Assembly: GCA_910578645.1 (NCBI GenBank)
Contig: CAJTQI010000006.1
Coordinates: forward strand, 1-64,000
Origin: an uncultured Lachnospiraceae bacterium
Lineage (GTDB): Bacteria > Bacillota > Clostridia > Lachnospirales > Lachnospiraceae
Reading direction: 5' to 3'
DNA length: 64,000 nt
Part shown: one piece after another, positions 50,708-59,338 of the stretch
Layout: every line of letters begins with the position of its first letter
Numbering within the stretch: position 1 is the first letter of the stretch
Notes under the pieces: model-generated
The model's database searches: none
What the model saw: the letters and a program-made list of their open reading frames with translations, nothing else
What the model was told of the DNA's origin: nothing
Position numbers and translations under genes: made by a program

Positions 50708-53083
50708 TTATGCCTGTTGGTTAATCTTCATTGTCAGTCCGATACGCTTCTTGGGCACGTCCACAGTAAGAACCTGCACATCCACCACATCCCCTACGCT
50801 GACTGCCTCCAGGGGGTGCTTAATGTAACGGTTGGTAATCTGGGAAATATGTACAAGCCCGTCCTGGTGTACGCCGATATCCACAAACACACCAAAGTCT
50901 ATGACATTGCGCACGGTGCCCTTCAAAATCATGCCAGGCTTTAAGTCCTTCATATCTAGTACATCGCTTCGCAAAATCGGCGCGGGCATGTCGTCCCTGG
51001 GGTCTCTCGCCGGTTTCTCCAACTCTTTTAAGATATCCGTCAGGGTAATCTCACCTATGCCCAATTCCTCTGCCAGTTTCTTCTTATCCTTAATCTTCTT
51101 CTCCAAACCGCTGACGGTCAGTTCAGTCTTTGTACCATTTGCTTTATTATCAATGACACATGTGTCAGTATTGTTATCCTCCAATGCCATGCCGCCCATG
51201 GCTGCCGCTAATGCCTTACCCATAGCCGTATTGGTGTTGCGGATGACTACCTTCTGTTGAGGTTTCTTCTTCTCTTTCACAGGAGCGGCTTTCTTACCCG
51301 CCGCTTTCTGGGCGGCTGCCTTCTTCTGCGCTTCCTTCACATCCTCCATCGTCAGCCCCATCTTGTCAAGAAGCTTCGTCGCCGCCTCATAAGATTCAGG
51401 ATGCACGCTGGTGGCGTCCAAGGGATTGTCGCCGTCCGTAATCCGCATGAATCCGGCGCACTGCTCATAAGCTTTGGGGCCAAGTTTCGCCACCTTAAGA
51501 AGCTGCGCACGGTTGGTAAACCTGCCGTTATTCTCCCGGTAATCCACGATATTCCTGGCAATCACTTTCGTCACGCCGGACACGTACTCTAAAAGAGATG
51601 CGGAAGCAGTATTCAAATCCACGCCAACTTTGTTTACGCTGTCCTCCACCACGCCGTTGAGCGCTTCGCTCAGTTTCTTCTGGTTCATATCATGTTGGTA
51701 CTGTCCCACACCGATAGATTTCGGGTCTATTTTCACAAGTTCCGCAAGGGGGTCCTGCAGTCTTCTTGCAATGGACGCCGCGCTACGCTGCCCTACATCA
51801 AAATTGGGAAACTCTTCCGTTGCAAGTTTGCTCGCAGAATACACTGAGGCCCCCGCCTCATTGACAATCACATACTGTACCGGGGTGTCAAGTTCCTTCA
51901 AAAGCTCCACAATCACTTGTTCGGATTCCCTGGAAGCCGTTCCGTTCCCCACCGAAATCAAGGAAACATTGTATTTCTTAATCAGCTTTTTCAGCTCTGC
52001 TTTCGCCTCCGTCACTTTATTCTGGGGCGCCGTCGGATAGATGACTTTCGTGTCGAGCACTTTCCCCGTGGCATCCACCACCGCCAGTTTACATCCTGTA
52101 CGGAAAGCAGGGTCCCATCCCAGCACTACCTTGCCCGCAATGGGCGGCTGCAAAAGAAGCTGCTCTAAGTTCTTGCCAAATACGGAGATTGCACCGTCCT
52201 CCGCCTTCTCCGTCAAATCATTGCGTATCTCACGCTCAATGGCCGGAGCAATAAGCCTGCCATAGCTATCCGCGATGACATCTTCCAGAATAGGAGATGT
52301 GACAGGATTGTCATTTGTAATCACTTTTGTGCGCAGATACTGCTGAATCCTCTCCACCGGCGCTTCTACCTTAACCACGAGAAATTTCTCATTTTCACCC
52401 CGGTTAAGCGCCAGAGTTCTGTGTCCGGCAACCTTTTTCACAGGCTCCTCATACTGGTAATACATCTCATAGACGCTCTCCGCCTTTTCATCCTTGGCGG
52501 TGCTCACTAATTTACCCTCTTCCACGGTAATGCTTCGAATATAGATACGGTAGTCCGCCTCATCGGAAATCATCTCGGCAATAATATCCTTGGCCCCCTG
52601 CAATGCCTCCGCCACGTTCTTGACACACTTTGCTGCGTCCTCATCTTCATGGACATATTTTGCGGCTTCCGTCTCAATCGGCTCCGTGGTCTCCTGCGCC
52701 AGGATAAACTGTGCCAACCCGTCCAGTCCTTTCTCCTTCGCCACGCTGGCTCTTGTCTTACGCTTAGGACGGTAAGGGCGGTACAAATCTTCCACCACCA
52801 CCATAGTCTCCGCCGCCACAATACGCTCCTTAAGCTCGTCCGTCAGCTTCCCCTGCTCCTCAATGCTTTTTAATACCTGCTCCTTCTTCTCCTCCAGATT
52901 GCGCAGGTATGTCAGGCGTTCATCCAGGTTTCGCAGCACCTCGTCATTGAGGGAGCCTGTAGCTTCCTTTCTATACCGTGAGATAAAAGGAATCGTGTTT
53001 CCCTCGTCAATCAGCTTTACGGCAGCCTCCACCTGCCATTTCTCAACTTTCAGTTCTTCCTTGAGCTTTAATATAATGTCCAT
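50708..53083 (-). CDS. tex: Tex family RNA-binding transcription accessory protein
   Basis: 791 residues with the Tex order: N-terminal helical region (ISRYRKEATGSLND), YqgF-like domain (LGWDPAFRTGCKLAVVDATG, GNGTASRESE), helix-hairpin-helix (EYVSGVTKVIARNIVDYREN), and a C-terminal S1 domain (LKGTVRNVIDFGVFVDIGVH). An A/K-rich insertion of about 90 residues (about 590-690) lies before the S1 domain, making it longer than typical Tex. The ATG at 53083 follows GGAGG; a longer frame starts four codons upstream. Two tandem pseudoknot-type elements lie 150-430 bases upstream on the same strand. Confidence 0.95.
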   Translation of the reverse strand: MDIILKLKEELKVEKWQVEAAVKLIDEGNTIPFISRYRKEATGSLNDEVLRNLDERLTYLRNLEEKKEQVLKSIEEQGKLTDELKERIVAAETMVVVEDLYRPYRPKRKTRASVAKEKGLDGLAQFILAQETTEPIETEAAKYVHEDEDAAKCVKNVAEALQGAKDIIAEMISDEADYRIYIRSITVEEGKLVSTAKDEKAESVYEMYYQYEEPVKKVAGHRTLALNRGENEKFLVVKVEAPVERIQQYLRTKVITNDNPVTSPILEDVIADSYGRLIAPAIEREIRNDLTEKAEDGAISVFGKNLEQLLLQPPIAGKVVLGWDPAFRTGCKLAVVDATGKVLDTKVIYPTAPQNKVTEAKAELKKLIKKYNVSLISVGNGTASRESEQVIVELLKELDTPVQYVIVNEAGASVYSASKLATEEFPNFDVGQRSAASIARRLQDPLAELVKIDPKSIGVGQYQHDMNQKKLSEALNGVVEDSVNKVGVDLNTASASLLEYVSGVTKVIARNIVDYRENNGRFTNRAQLLKVAKLGPKAYEQCAGFMRITDGDNPLDATSVHPESYEAATKLLDKMGLTMEDVKEAQKKAAAQKAAGKKAAPVKEKKKPQQKVVIRNTNTAMGKALAAAMGGMALEDNNTDTCVIDNKANGTKTELTVSGLEKKIKDKKKLAEELGIGEITLTDILKELEKPARDPRDDMPAPILRSDVLDMKDLKPGMILKGTVRNVIDFGVFVDIGVHQDGLVHISQITNRYIKHPLEAVSVGDVVDVQVLTVDVPKKRIGLTMKINQQA

Positions 53084-53236
53084 GTCTTCCTCCATATATA
53101 TGTTAAAAATGATACTTTATAAGCCTGGTTATTGCAAAACAATGCACCGGTATATATTTTACACACAATGTCATAATCGGTCAATATGGCTGTGATGCTG
53201 TACATAGGCCATGATAACACACTGTCTTTGTGCATG

Positions 53237-53365
53237 CTAATCCCCATTTCTGCGCTGCTTTTGTCTCAACTTTTGTTAAGACAGCGCATGTATCGAGTTT
53301 GTGTCAAGTGAGCGCAGACACAAATCTCGTGTGTGAAAAATCTTCCGCATATGGATTTTTCACAC
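53237..53365 (-). promoter_or_regulatory. Candidate pseudoknot leader RNA, copy D (upstream of tex)
   Basis: Minus strand: P1 GTGTGAAAAATC with GATTTTTCACAC (53365-53331), quite different in sequence from copies A-C. P2 CGAG(A)TTTGTG (53329-53319) with CACAAACTCG (53303-53294). Loop strand TCTGCGC (53318-53312) complementary to GCGCAGA (53255-53249). An inserted hairpin TGTCTTAAC/GTTGAGACA lies between P2 and the partner strand. AAATGGGG follows. A 55-codon frame starting at 53234 overlaps the tex start; whether it is translated is unknown. Confidence 0.65.
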
Positions 53366-53367
53366 TA

Positions 53368-53510
53368 TCCTCCATGTCAGAGCAGTTTACTGCGATGACA
53401 CACGATGAGAAATTCGCGAAAGCGATTTCTCATCTTCGATTGACGCACATTTGAGGCTCTGACTCAAATTGCCGATTGAAAAATCAGTGCATCAGCATGA
53501 TTTTTCAATC
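53368..53510 (-). promoter_or_regulatory. Candidate pseudoknot leader RNA, copy E (tandem with D)
   Basis: Minus strand: P1 GATTGAAAAATC/GATTTTTCAATC (53510-53474). P2 ATTTGAG (53469-53463) with CTCAAAT (53455-53449). The loop is exactly TCAGAGC (53462-53456), complementary over all seven bases to GCTCTGA (53383-53377). An inserted hairpin GATGAGAAAT/ATTTCTCATC (53434-53404) lies between. ATGGAGGA follows. Every helix has a sequence different from copies A-C but keeps its pairing. Confidence 0.65.
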
Positions 53511-53587
53511 TATCAAACCCTGGTTATTATCTTACCACAAACCCACACCCCCTTCCATTAAGTTTTGCTTAAACTTCCTTCTCTGTC

Positions 53588-53644
53588 TTGACAAACAACG
53601 TTTTTATGACATAATAGTAACATGTGTTGCGCAACATATGTTAC
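53588..53644 (+). promoter_or_regulatory. Promoter and 28-bp palindromic operator of the TetR-methyltransferase pair
   Basis: TTGACA (53588-53593), 16 bases, CATAAT (53610-53615), then GTAACATGTGTTGC and GCAACATATGTTAC (53617-53644), a 28-bp palindrome with one mismatch per arm. The palindrome covers the expected transcription start, so TetR binding should block it. The gene's AAGGAGG follows within ten bases. Confidence 0.8.
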
Positions 53645-53660
53645 TATAAGGAGGAAACCA

Positions 53661-54230
53661 ATGCCGCCCAAACCACTCATCCATAAAGAGGATTTATTAA
53701 AAACAGCCCTGAATCTTGTCCGTGAAGAAGGCATGGAAGCTATAAACGCCCGACGTTTGGCCAAAGCCCTGGACTGCTCCACGAAACCGCTCTTCCGGCT
53801 TTACCCGAGCATGGATAAACTCAAAGAAGACGTGAAAGCCGAACTTGACCGCTATTATGACGCCTTTATGAGCAGCAGGATTGATAATAAAAACCGGTTA
53901 TTGAGCCAGGGAATTGCGTACATTGAATTTGCACGCAACGAAAAGATGATTTTCAACGCCTTATTCATGAATATGACACTGGCAGGCTCCTCCTTACAGG
54001 ATATCGTACATGCCGACTGGAACAGAGCGTCCATAGAAAACGCCAGGGCGGTGACCGGTCTTGCTATGGAAGAAGCAGAAATGCTTTTCATAAACTTCTG
54101 GCTTTATTCCCACGGCGTAGCCACACAGATTGTATCCAACAGCATTGATATCCCGATGGATACCGTGAGGCTGCTTATGTCTGATGCATTTATACGCTTT
54201 TCAGCGCGGCCCACGGATAACACGCCATGA
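53661..54230 (+). CDS. TetR family transcriptional regulator
   Basis: 189 residues; helix-turn-helix at about 10-50 (EEGMEAINARRLAKALDCST, KPLFRLYPSMDKL) and a helical C-terminal domain. The ATG at 53661 follows AAGGAGG; the open frame begins 13 codons upstream inside the palindromic operator. It is followed 55 bases later by a SAM-dependent methyltransferase, the likely co-regulated gene. The inducer is unknown. Confidence 0.93.
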   Translation: MPPKPLIHKEDLLKTALNLVREEGMEAINARRLAKALDCSTKPLFRLYPSMDKLKEDVKAELDRYYDAFMSSRIDNKNRLLSQGIAYIEFARNEKMIFNALFMNMTLAGSSLQDIVHADWNRASIENARAVTGLAMEEAEMLFINFWLYSHGVATQIVSNSIDIPMDTVRLLMSDAFIRFSARPTDNTP

Positions 54231-54285
54231 AAAATTTATTTACCCCAATCCTAAACTGAACTGCGAAAAGAAAGGAACTTACCCT

Positions 54286-55014
54286 ATGTTAGAAAATAAA
54301 ATCAGGACGAAAGAAGAAACCATCCGGTACATGGCTGAGCTGAAGCAATGGCTTGCCCAGGAAAGGGAGAAACCCGCCGAAGAAATGTCGGACTTTTTTT
54401 CAAGGCGGATTGACGGCTATGACGACATCCATCTTGGCAACTGGGCCCAGGAGTATGCCCATATAGCAGATTATTTCGATACCCCGCCATGCTCCCTGCT
54501 TGACATCGGCTGCGGTACAGGATTAGAGTTTTCTTCCCTCTATGAGCGCTTCCCCGATGTGGAAATTACAGGCGTTGACTTGTCACAAGATATGTTGGAC
54601 AAACTACGAAACAAATATTCGGGCAAAAATATCCGGCTAATTCAGGCTGATTACTTCCAATACCCTTTTGAGCCGGAGAAGTACGATGCCGCTCTCTCCT
54701 TTGAGACACTCCATCATTTTCCCTATGCAAAAAAGCAAAAAATATTTGAAAAGCTTTTTCGGACACTCAAGCAAGGCGGATACTATATCGAATGCGACTA
54801 TATTGCCTGCTGTCCTGAGGAAGAAGAAATCTGCCTGGAGCAATACGAGTACAAACGCCGCCAGAACCATGTCCCTGACGATGCGTTTATCCATATTGAT
54901 ATCCCCCTTACGGCTAAACATGAGATACAGCTTATGAAAAATGCAGGTTTCACCGATGTATGCATACTCTATGAGAACGGCGGTACGGTGATATTCAGGG
55001 CCAAGAAACCATAA
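54286..55014 (+). CDS. Class I SAM-dependent methyltransferase
   Basis: 242 residues with motif I LLDIGCGTGLEFS (about 68-80), an acidic residue at the end of strand 2 (ITGVDLSQDML), QADYFQYPF and FETLHHFPYAKK. It resembles small-molecule methyltransferases of the UbiE/Methyltransf_11/25 group. The ATG at 54286 follows AAAGGAA. Regulation by TetR suggests modification of a drug or metabolite, but the substrate cannot be read. 55015-55226 holds no further gene. Confidence 0.93.
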   Translation: MLENKIRTKEETIRYMAELKQWLAQEREKPAEEMSDFFSRRIDGYDDIHLGNWAQEYAHIADYFDTPPCSLLDIGCGTGLEFSSLYERFPDVEITGVDLSQDMLDKLRNKYSGKNIRLIQADYFQYPFEPEKYDAALSFETLHHFPYAKKQKIFEKLFRTLKQGGYYIECDYIACCPEEEEICLEQYEYKRRQNHVPDDAFIHIDIPLTAKHEIQLMKNAGFTDVCILYENGGTVIFRAKKP

Positions 55015-55226
55015 AGGTTACCATGCGCAGCCACAGCATAGTTATCCTCCTGGCCATGGCAGTAACACAGTATCCTAAATATCTATAAGTCATCGTATAT
55101 GCCACTGGTTTTTCCCGTCCATTTGTGTTAGACTGAATCATAGAATAGAAAGATAATATCTCATACCGGACACAAAACGGCATAGCAGCCGCCCGATGTC
55201 TGTTATCCCACCAGGAGGCGTACGGC

Positions 55227-55700
55227 ATGTGGAATCCATATAATAATGCTGACAACCCTTACGGCAACCAGCCTGACAATCCATACGGCCGGAACAACCA
55301 AAATCCCTACACAGGCAGCCGTCCGTCCCCATCCAAACCAAGCGGGGACAGCCTTGCAATGGCGGCGATGCTTCTGGGAATCCTTTCTGTCACCACGGTC
55401 TTCATGCTGATGTTTCATTTTTCAATGATTTTCGGCAGTATCGGCATCGTACTGGCAGTATTGTCCAAGGGCAGGGCCTGCCAAATTGTAGGCAAGGCAA
55501 AAACAGGAATGTTCTGTGCCGCCATCGGCATTGCAATCAGTTTTTCCCTTTGCAGTTCCGCTTTTATAGCCCTTTATACGAACCCGGCGCTCATGGAACA
55601 AGTCAATGAAGTGTTTGAAGAATGGTACGGCATATCCTATGAAGATATGATGGATACCATATTAGATAATAGTGGAATACCTGTAAATGAAAGAAATTAA
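55227..55700 (+). CDS. DUF4190-like small membrane protein
   Basis: 157 residues with an N/P/Y/G-rich N-terminal tail (about 1-38, NPYNNADNPYGNQPDNPYGR), two membrane segments (AMAAMLLGILSVTTVFML and SIGIVLAVLSKG) and a third near residue 95, as in DUF4190-type proteins. The function is unknown. The ATG follows AGGAGG. It is the first of three same-strand genes up to 57026, all beginning with small envelope-like features. Confidence 0.8.
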   Translation: MWNPYNNADNPYGNQPDNPYGRNNQNPYTGSRPSPSKPSGDSLAMAAMLLGILSVTTVFMLMFHFSMIFGSIGIVLAVLSKGRACQIVGKAKTGMFCAAIGIAISFSLCSSAFIALYTNPALMEQVNEVFEEWYGISYEDMMDTILDNSGIPVNERN

Positions 55701-55730
55701 TAGCAAGATTGAAGAAAGGTTGGTAATCCT

Positions 55731-56267
55731 ATGATTGACGGAATCAACAGCCCCTACAGCAGTTATTCATCCTATGCAGACGCAAACTCCTACGCTTGTG
55801 CCTACCAGACCGCAGGCGGCATGGCAACAGGCGAAGACACCGGGGAGCGGGTCATTATCCGCAATCCGGGAGAATCCACAGAGAAGCAGGCAGGAAAAGA
55901 GTCTTCTCCCGCCGAATGTCAGACATGCAAAGAGCGCAAATACCAGGACGGCTCCGACGAGAACGTCTCTTTCAAAAGCCCGTCCCACATTGCGCCAAAC
56001 GCTGCCGCTTCCCGCGTAAGAAGCCATGAACAAGAGCATGTGAGCAATGCCCACAAGGAGGCGGCCCAGAACAATGGCAAAGTAATTTCCTGCAATGTTT
56101 CCATACACACATCGGTCTGCCCGGAATGTGGACGCACCTACGTGTCCGGCGGCACCACGGCCACGCAGATTAAGTATTATAATGAAGAAAATCCTTACCA
56201 GAAAGAAATGAAATCTTCGGATGCCACAAATAAATACCGGGGAATGAATGTTGATATCGCATGCTGA
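55731..56267 (+). CDS. SprA-like protein with HEQEH motif
   Basis: 178 residues. The N-terminus is S/Y/A-rich (MIDGINSPYSSYSSYADANS). The C-terminal half has CQTCKERKYQDGS, SPSHIAPNAAASRVRSHEQEHVS (the HEQEH sits near residue 104) and CPECGRTYVSGGTT. The CxxC pairs and HExEH pattern suggest a metal-binding, SprA/DUF-type domain, perhaps a protease relative, but the catalytic role is unproven. It starts 30 bases after the preceding gene, with AAGG upstream. Confidence 0.8.
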   Translation: MIDGINSPYSSYSSYADANSYACAYQTAGGMATGEDTGERVIIRNPGESTEKQAGKESSPAECQTCKERKYQDGSDENVSFKSPSHIAPNAAASRVRSHEQEHVSNAHKEAAQNNGKVISCNVSIHTSVCPECGRTYVSGGTTATQIKYYNEENPYQKEMKSSDATNKYRGMNVDIAC

Positions 56268-56300
56268 TTTTCGAGCCGTGCGCGGATTGGAGTTTATGAA

Positions 56301-57026
56301 ATGAATCCTTATCAGTCTTGTGCGAATATAAAGGCCGCTGCAAGGGAGCGTATGTTTGGCCACTATGGGACAGCTATCGGCGCAGGCCTGTTAGTTTTGT
56401 TGTCCACCAATCTTGTTGAACTGGCCGCCCTTTCCCTTGCGGGGGCTCCTACCACCGTCATCGGGACATGCCTGTACTATGCCGTGTCTTTTCTTGTTTC
56501 CGTACTGACAGGGCTGTTTGTTTCCGGCATGTCTTATTTCTACCTGAAAAACGCCTGCGGACACCGTATAACCGTCGGCGATGTTTTCCAGGGTTTCCGG
56601 TCATTCCCCGACAAAGCGCTGGCCATCCAGGCATGGATTTCACTGATTTCCTATCTGTTTGACCTGCCCAGATTTCTTCTGTCTCCCCGTATTACACTGC
56701 ACCCGGAGAAGAAACTGCTTGTTTTCTTCCTGCTATCCATGGCATTGTCCTGCGCTGTCACGGTGATACTGGACCTGTTCTACGCACAGGCTTTTTTCCT
56801 GCTCCATGATTTTCCGCAGTATTCAGGAAAAGAGTTGCTTGCCATGAGCCGCAAACTGATGTCCGGACACAAAGGCCGGTTGTTGCGTCTCTATATCAGT
56901 TTTATCCCTCTTGTACTGGTCAGCGTCTTCTCCTGCGGCATTGCTATGCTGTGGGTTATGCCTTACATGAATGCCGCATTGGCGGAGTTTTATCTGGATG
57001 TCGTCAGGAAACCTGACTATAAATAA
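56301..57026 (+). CDS. DUF975 family membrane protein
   Basis: 241 residues, about six helices. The N-terminal RERMFGHYGTAIGAGLL and the later LAMSRKLMSGHKGRLLRLYI are typical of DUF975 integral membrane proteins, whose role is unknown. It ends ten bases inside the convergent transglutaminase gene. The ATG at 56301 has GGAG about ten bases upstream. Confidence 0.85.
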   Translation: MNPYQSCANIKAAARERMFGHYGTAIGAGLLVLLSTNLVELAALSLAGAPTTVIGTCLYYAVSFLVSVLTGLFVSGMSYFYLKNACGHRITVGDVFQGFRSFPDKALAIQAWISLISYLFDLPRFLLSPRITLHPEKKLLVFFLLSMALSCAVTVILDLFYAQAFFLLHDFPQYSGKELLAMSRKLMSGHKGRLLRLYISFIPLVLVSVFSCGIAMLWVMPYMNAALAEFYLDVVRKPDYK

Positions 57027-59338
57027 TAATAATAGATGTATGCCCATCTTTTTTTCTTTTCTTTTAACAGTAAAATCAATTCTTCCTGTTGCCACAGCGT
57101 CTCTTCCAGGTCGGCATCCTCCACTTTTCTGTTTCCATACAGGACGTCCTCATAGATTTCCAGGAAGGACAATATCTCTTCCCGGCCGGTCAAAGGCTGT
57201 ATTCGCTGCCGGAACTCCTCCAAAGTCTCCTCCTGCCTTTCCATATCCATAACCGCCAGAATCTTTAAATTCCTGGTCACCTGGTCCCTGAACCTTTCTT
57301 CCAAATCCATTCTGGCATAACGGTATGCGCCAATCATCCTGTTCAGCACAAAGACAACAACACCGGCGCAGATAAGAGAACAAACACCTGCACCGAATAT
57401 CTTTAGAAGTCTCGGCGCGGCATTTTTATCTGCTATCTCCATATCCGTTTCTTCGTATCTATCCGTCTCCTGGGTTCCTGTCTGTACTCTTTCGCTATCT
57501 TTATCATGTGTCCTGACTTGGTTGACGGATAACTGGGAGTTGTCATCATGCACTGCCCACGGCGTATACCGAATTTCCCCATAGCCGGGCGTAGGTTCAA
57601 ATGGAATCCATCCTATCCCTTCCAAATAAACCTCCGGCCATGCATGCGCCATATCCCCATATACCATGGTCTCCCCCTCTTTTTTCAGGGGGACGCAAAA
57701 TCCTTGGACATAGCGGGCCGGATAACCCTGGGCCCTGGCAAGCAGCACAAAAGCCGTGGCGAAGTGGCTGCAATAGCCCTCTTTAGACGTAGACATAAAA
57801 TAGTCCAGGAAAGTCTCATCGTCCCGCACCGTATCAGGCAGTCTCTCCGGCGTCAGCGTATACCTAAAAGAGGCAAGCTCCGCCTCAAGCGCCCGCAGTT
57901 TTCCCAAATCCGTCTCCTCTCCCGCCGTAATCCAGTCCAGATACAGAGCCATTTCCTCCGAAATACGCACCGGAGCGCCATAGACAGACAGGATTTCTTT
58001 CTTATGTTCTTCCAGGTCTCCGAAACTTATATAATCTCCGTTTTTCCGGCTGGCATCCTTTAGAAGCGCGATAAGCAGTTCCTCATCTTCCGGCTGCCCC
58101 TCCGCTTCCCGCAAAAACCAATCAAATTTTGCCTGTCCCATATTCATCTGGTAAAAAGATACTTCATACTCTGTCCCATACCCTCTTACTTTGTCAAAAT
58201 ACAGGCTCCCGCCATTTTCCGTATAATCAATGCTCTTTCCGTCCTGCTCCAGGTTCAGCGTCTTAAGAGGCGCAAACAAATATTCCGTATATAAATTCCG
58301 GTAACAAATCTGTAAGTCCGTATACACCATATAGTCTTCAAAAAGCTCCCCGTCACATCTCATTATGGCATACACCGTCTCCAACGTATCGATATACCGG
58401 TCTTTAGAAAATTCCCTGTCCGTCTGTTCCCACTGCCTGCCGTCAAAGGTATCATAAACTTTTCCGCTTAAATAAACATTCGCCGCACTTCTTCCCTCTG
58501 TCCGAATGCTCATGACTTCCTTGTTGTTTTGAACTCTGCCGCCGCCAATGTCTCCGCTGCCCGAAAAACCGCCCAAGGCCAGGTCGTACTCTTCCCCTTT
58601 TCCACCTCTGAAATATTGGGACAACCAGGAAAAAGATTCTTTTGCCTGTCCATATACATGCTTGACAAACTTCCAATCGTAAGGCTCCTTGGGTGTCACG
58701 GCCGCCATAGACAGGACGATATGCACTGCCATAAAGGGCATTACCCACAGCATATATGTCTGGATGCTCCCACTCTTTACTTTCCGCCAATGCCTCTGGC
58801 ACCACTCCGTATATACCAGAACAAGATAACAAAATATCAAAGCCACACCCGGTTTCGGTACTTCTTTCCTGGCAAACAAGGTATACAAAAGAACAGCCGC
58901 AAGGGAAAGCGCACCTACCCCTTTGAGGCGAAAATCCCGCTCCATCATCCATGCAAGGAAATAGCAGATTCCCGCAGCCGTCACGGCCTGTAAAATCCCA
59001 TGCCCTGTCTCCCACTCCGGCTGCCATGGCTGATTTCCTGCAAGCCAATAAATATACGACCAGAAAAAACGGCTGCATTCGCGAAGCCCTACAATACTTC
59101 CTGCTACGGCAAAAAGCGCCATACCGCCCGCAAATCCGAGAATACGTCCGCGCACATCAAGCTGTCCGAAAAAGGCCAGTATAAACACAGTCATTGCAGC
59201 CGCCAAAACATGCCAAAATCCTATGGAGACAGTCTCCTCAAACTTTACTGCCAAAAGCATCGTAATGCCTGTCAAAAGGCTGGCATTCACCATGAGCCAG
59301 AGACCTTTTTCATCCAGGCAGCTTCCAATTTTTTTCAT
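57017..59338 (-). CDS. Transglutaminase-like membrane protein (TgpA-type)
   Basis: 773 residues: about seven N-terminal helices (residues 10-215), an extracellular region, then the transglutaminase core with the catalytic cysteine in GYCSHFATAF (about 525), MAHAWPEVYL and the aspartate-containing WIPFEPTPGY, and one C-terminal helix followed by a cytoplasmic tail. It starts within the stop of the DUF58 gene (ATGA). MoxR-DUF58-TgpA sets are common; the role is probably in cell envelope protein maturation. Confidence 0.92.
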   Translation of the reverse strand: MKKIGSCLDEKGLWLMVNASLLTGITMLLAVKFEETVSIGFWHVLAAAMTVFILAFFGQLDVRGRILGFAGGMALFAVAGSIVGLRECSRFFWSYIYWLAGNQPWQPEWETGHGILQAVTAAGICYFLAWMMERDFRLKGVGALSLAAVLLYTLFARKEVPKPGVALIFCYLVLVYTEWCQRHWRKVKSGSIQTYMLWVMPFMAVHIVLSMAAVTPKEPYDWKFVKHVYGQAKESFSWLSQYFRGGKGEEYDLALGGFSGSGDIGGGRVQNNKEVMSIRTEGRSAANVYLSGKVYDTFDGRQWEQTDREFSKDRYIDTLETVYAIMRCDGELFEDYMVYTDLQICYRNLYTEYLFAPLKTLNLEQDGKSIDYTENGGSLYFDKVRGYGTEYEVSFYQMNMGQAKFDWFLREAEGQPEDEELLIALLKDASRKNGDYISFGDLEEHKKEILSVYGAPVRISEEMALYLDWITAGEETDLGKLRALEAELASFRYTLTPERLPDTVRDDETFLDYFMSTSKEGYCSHFATAFVLLARAQGYPARYVQGFCVPLKKEGETMVYGDMAHAWPEVYLEGIGWIPFEPTPGYGEIRYTPWAVHDDNSQLSVNQVRTHDKDSERVQTGTQETDRYEETDMEIADKNAAPRLLKIFGAGVCSLICAGVVVFVLNRMIGAYRYARMDLEERFRDQVTRNLKILAVMDMERQEETLEEFRQRIQPLTGREEILSFLEIYEDVLYGNRKVEDADLEETLWQQEELILLLKEKKKRWAYIYYYYL

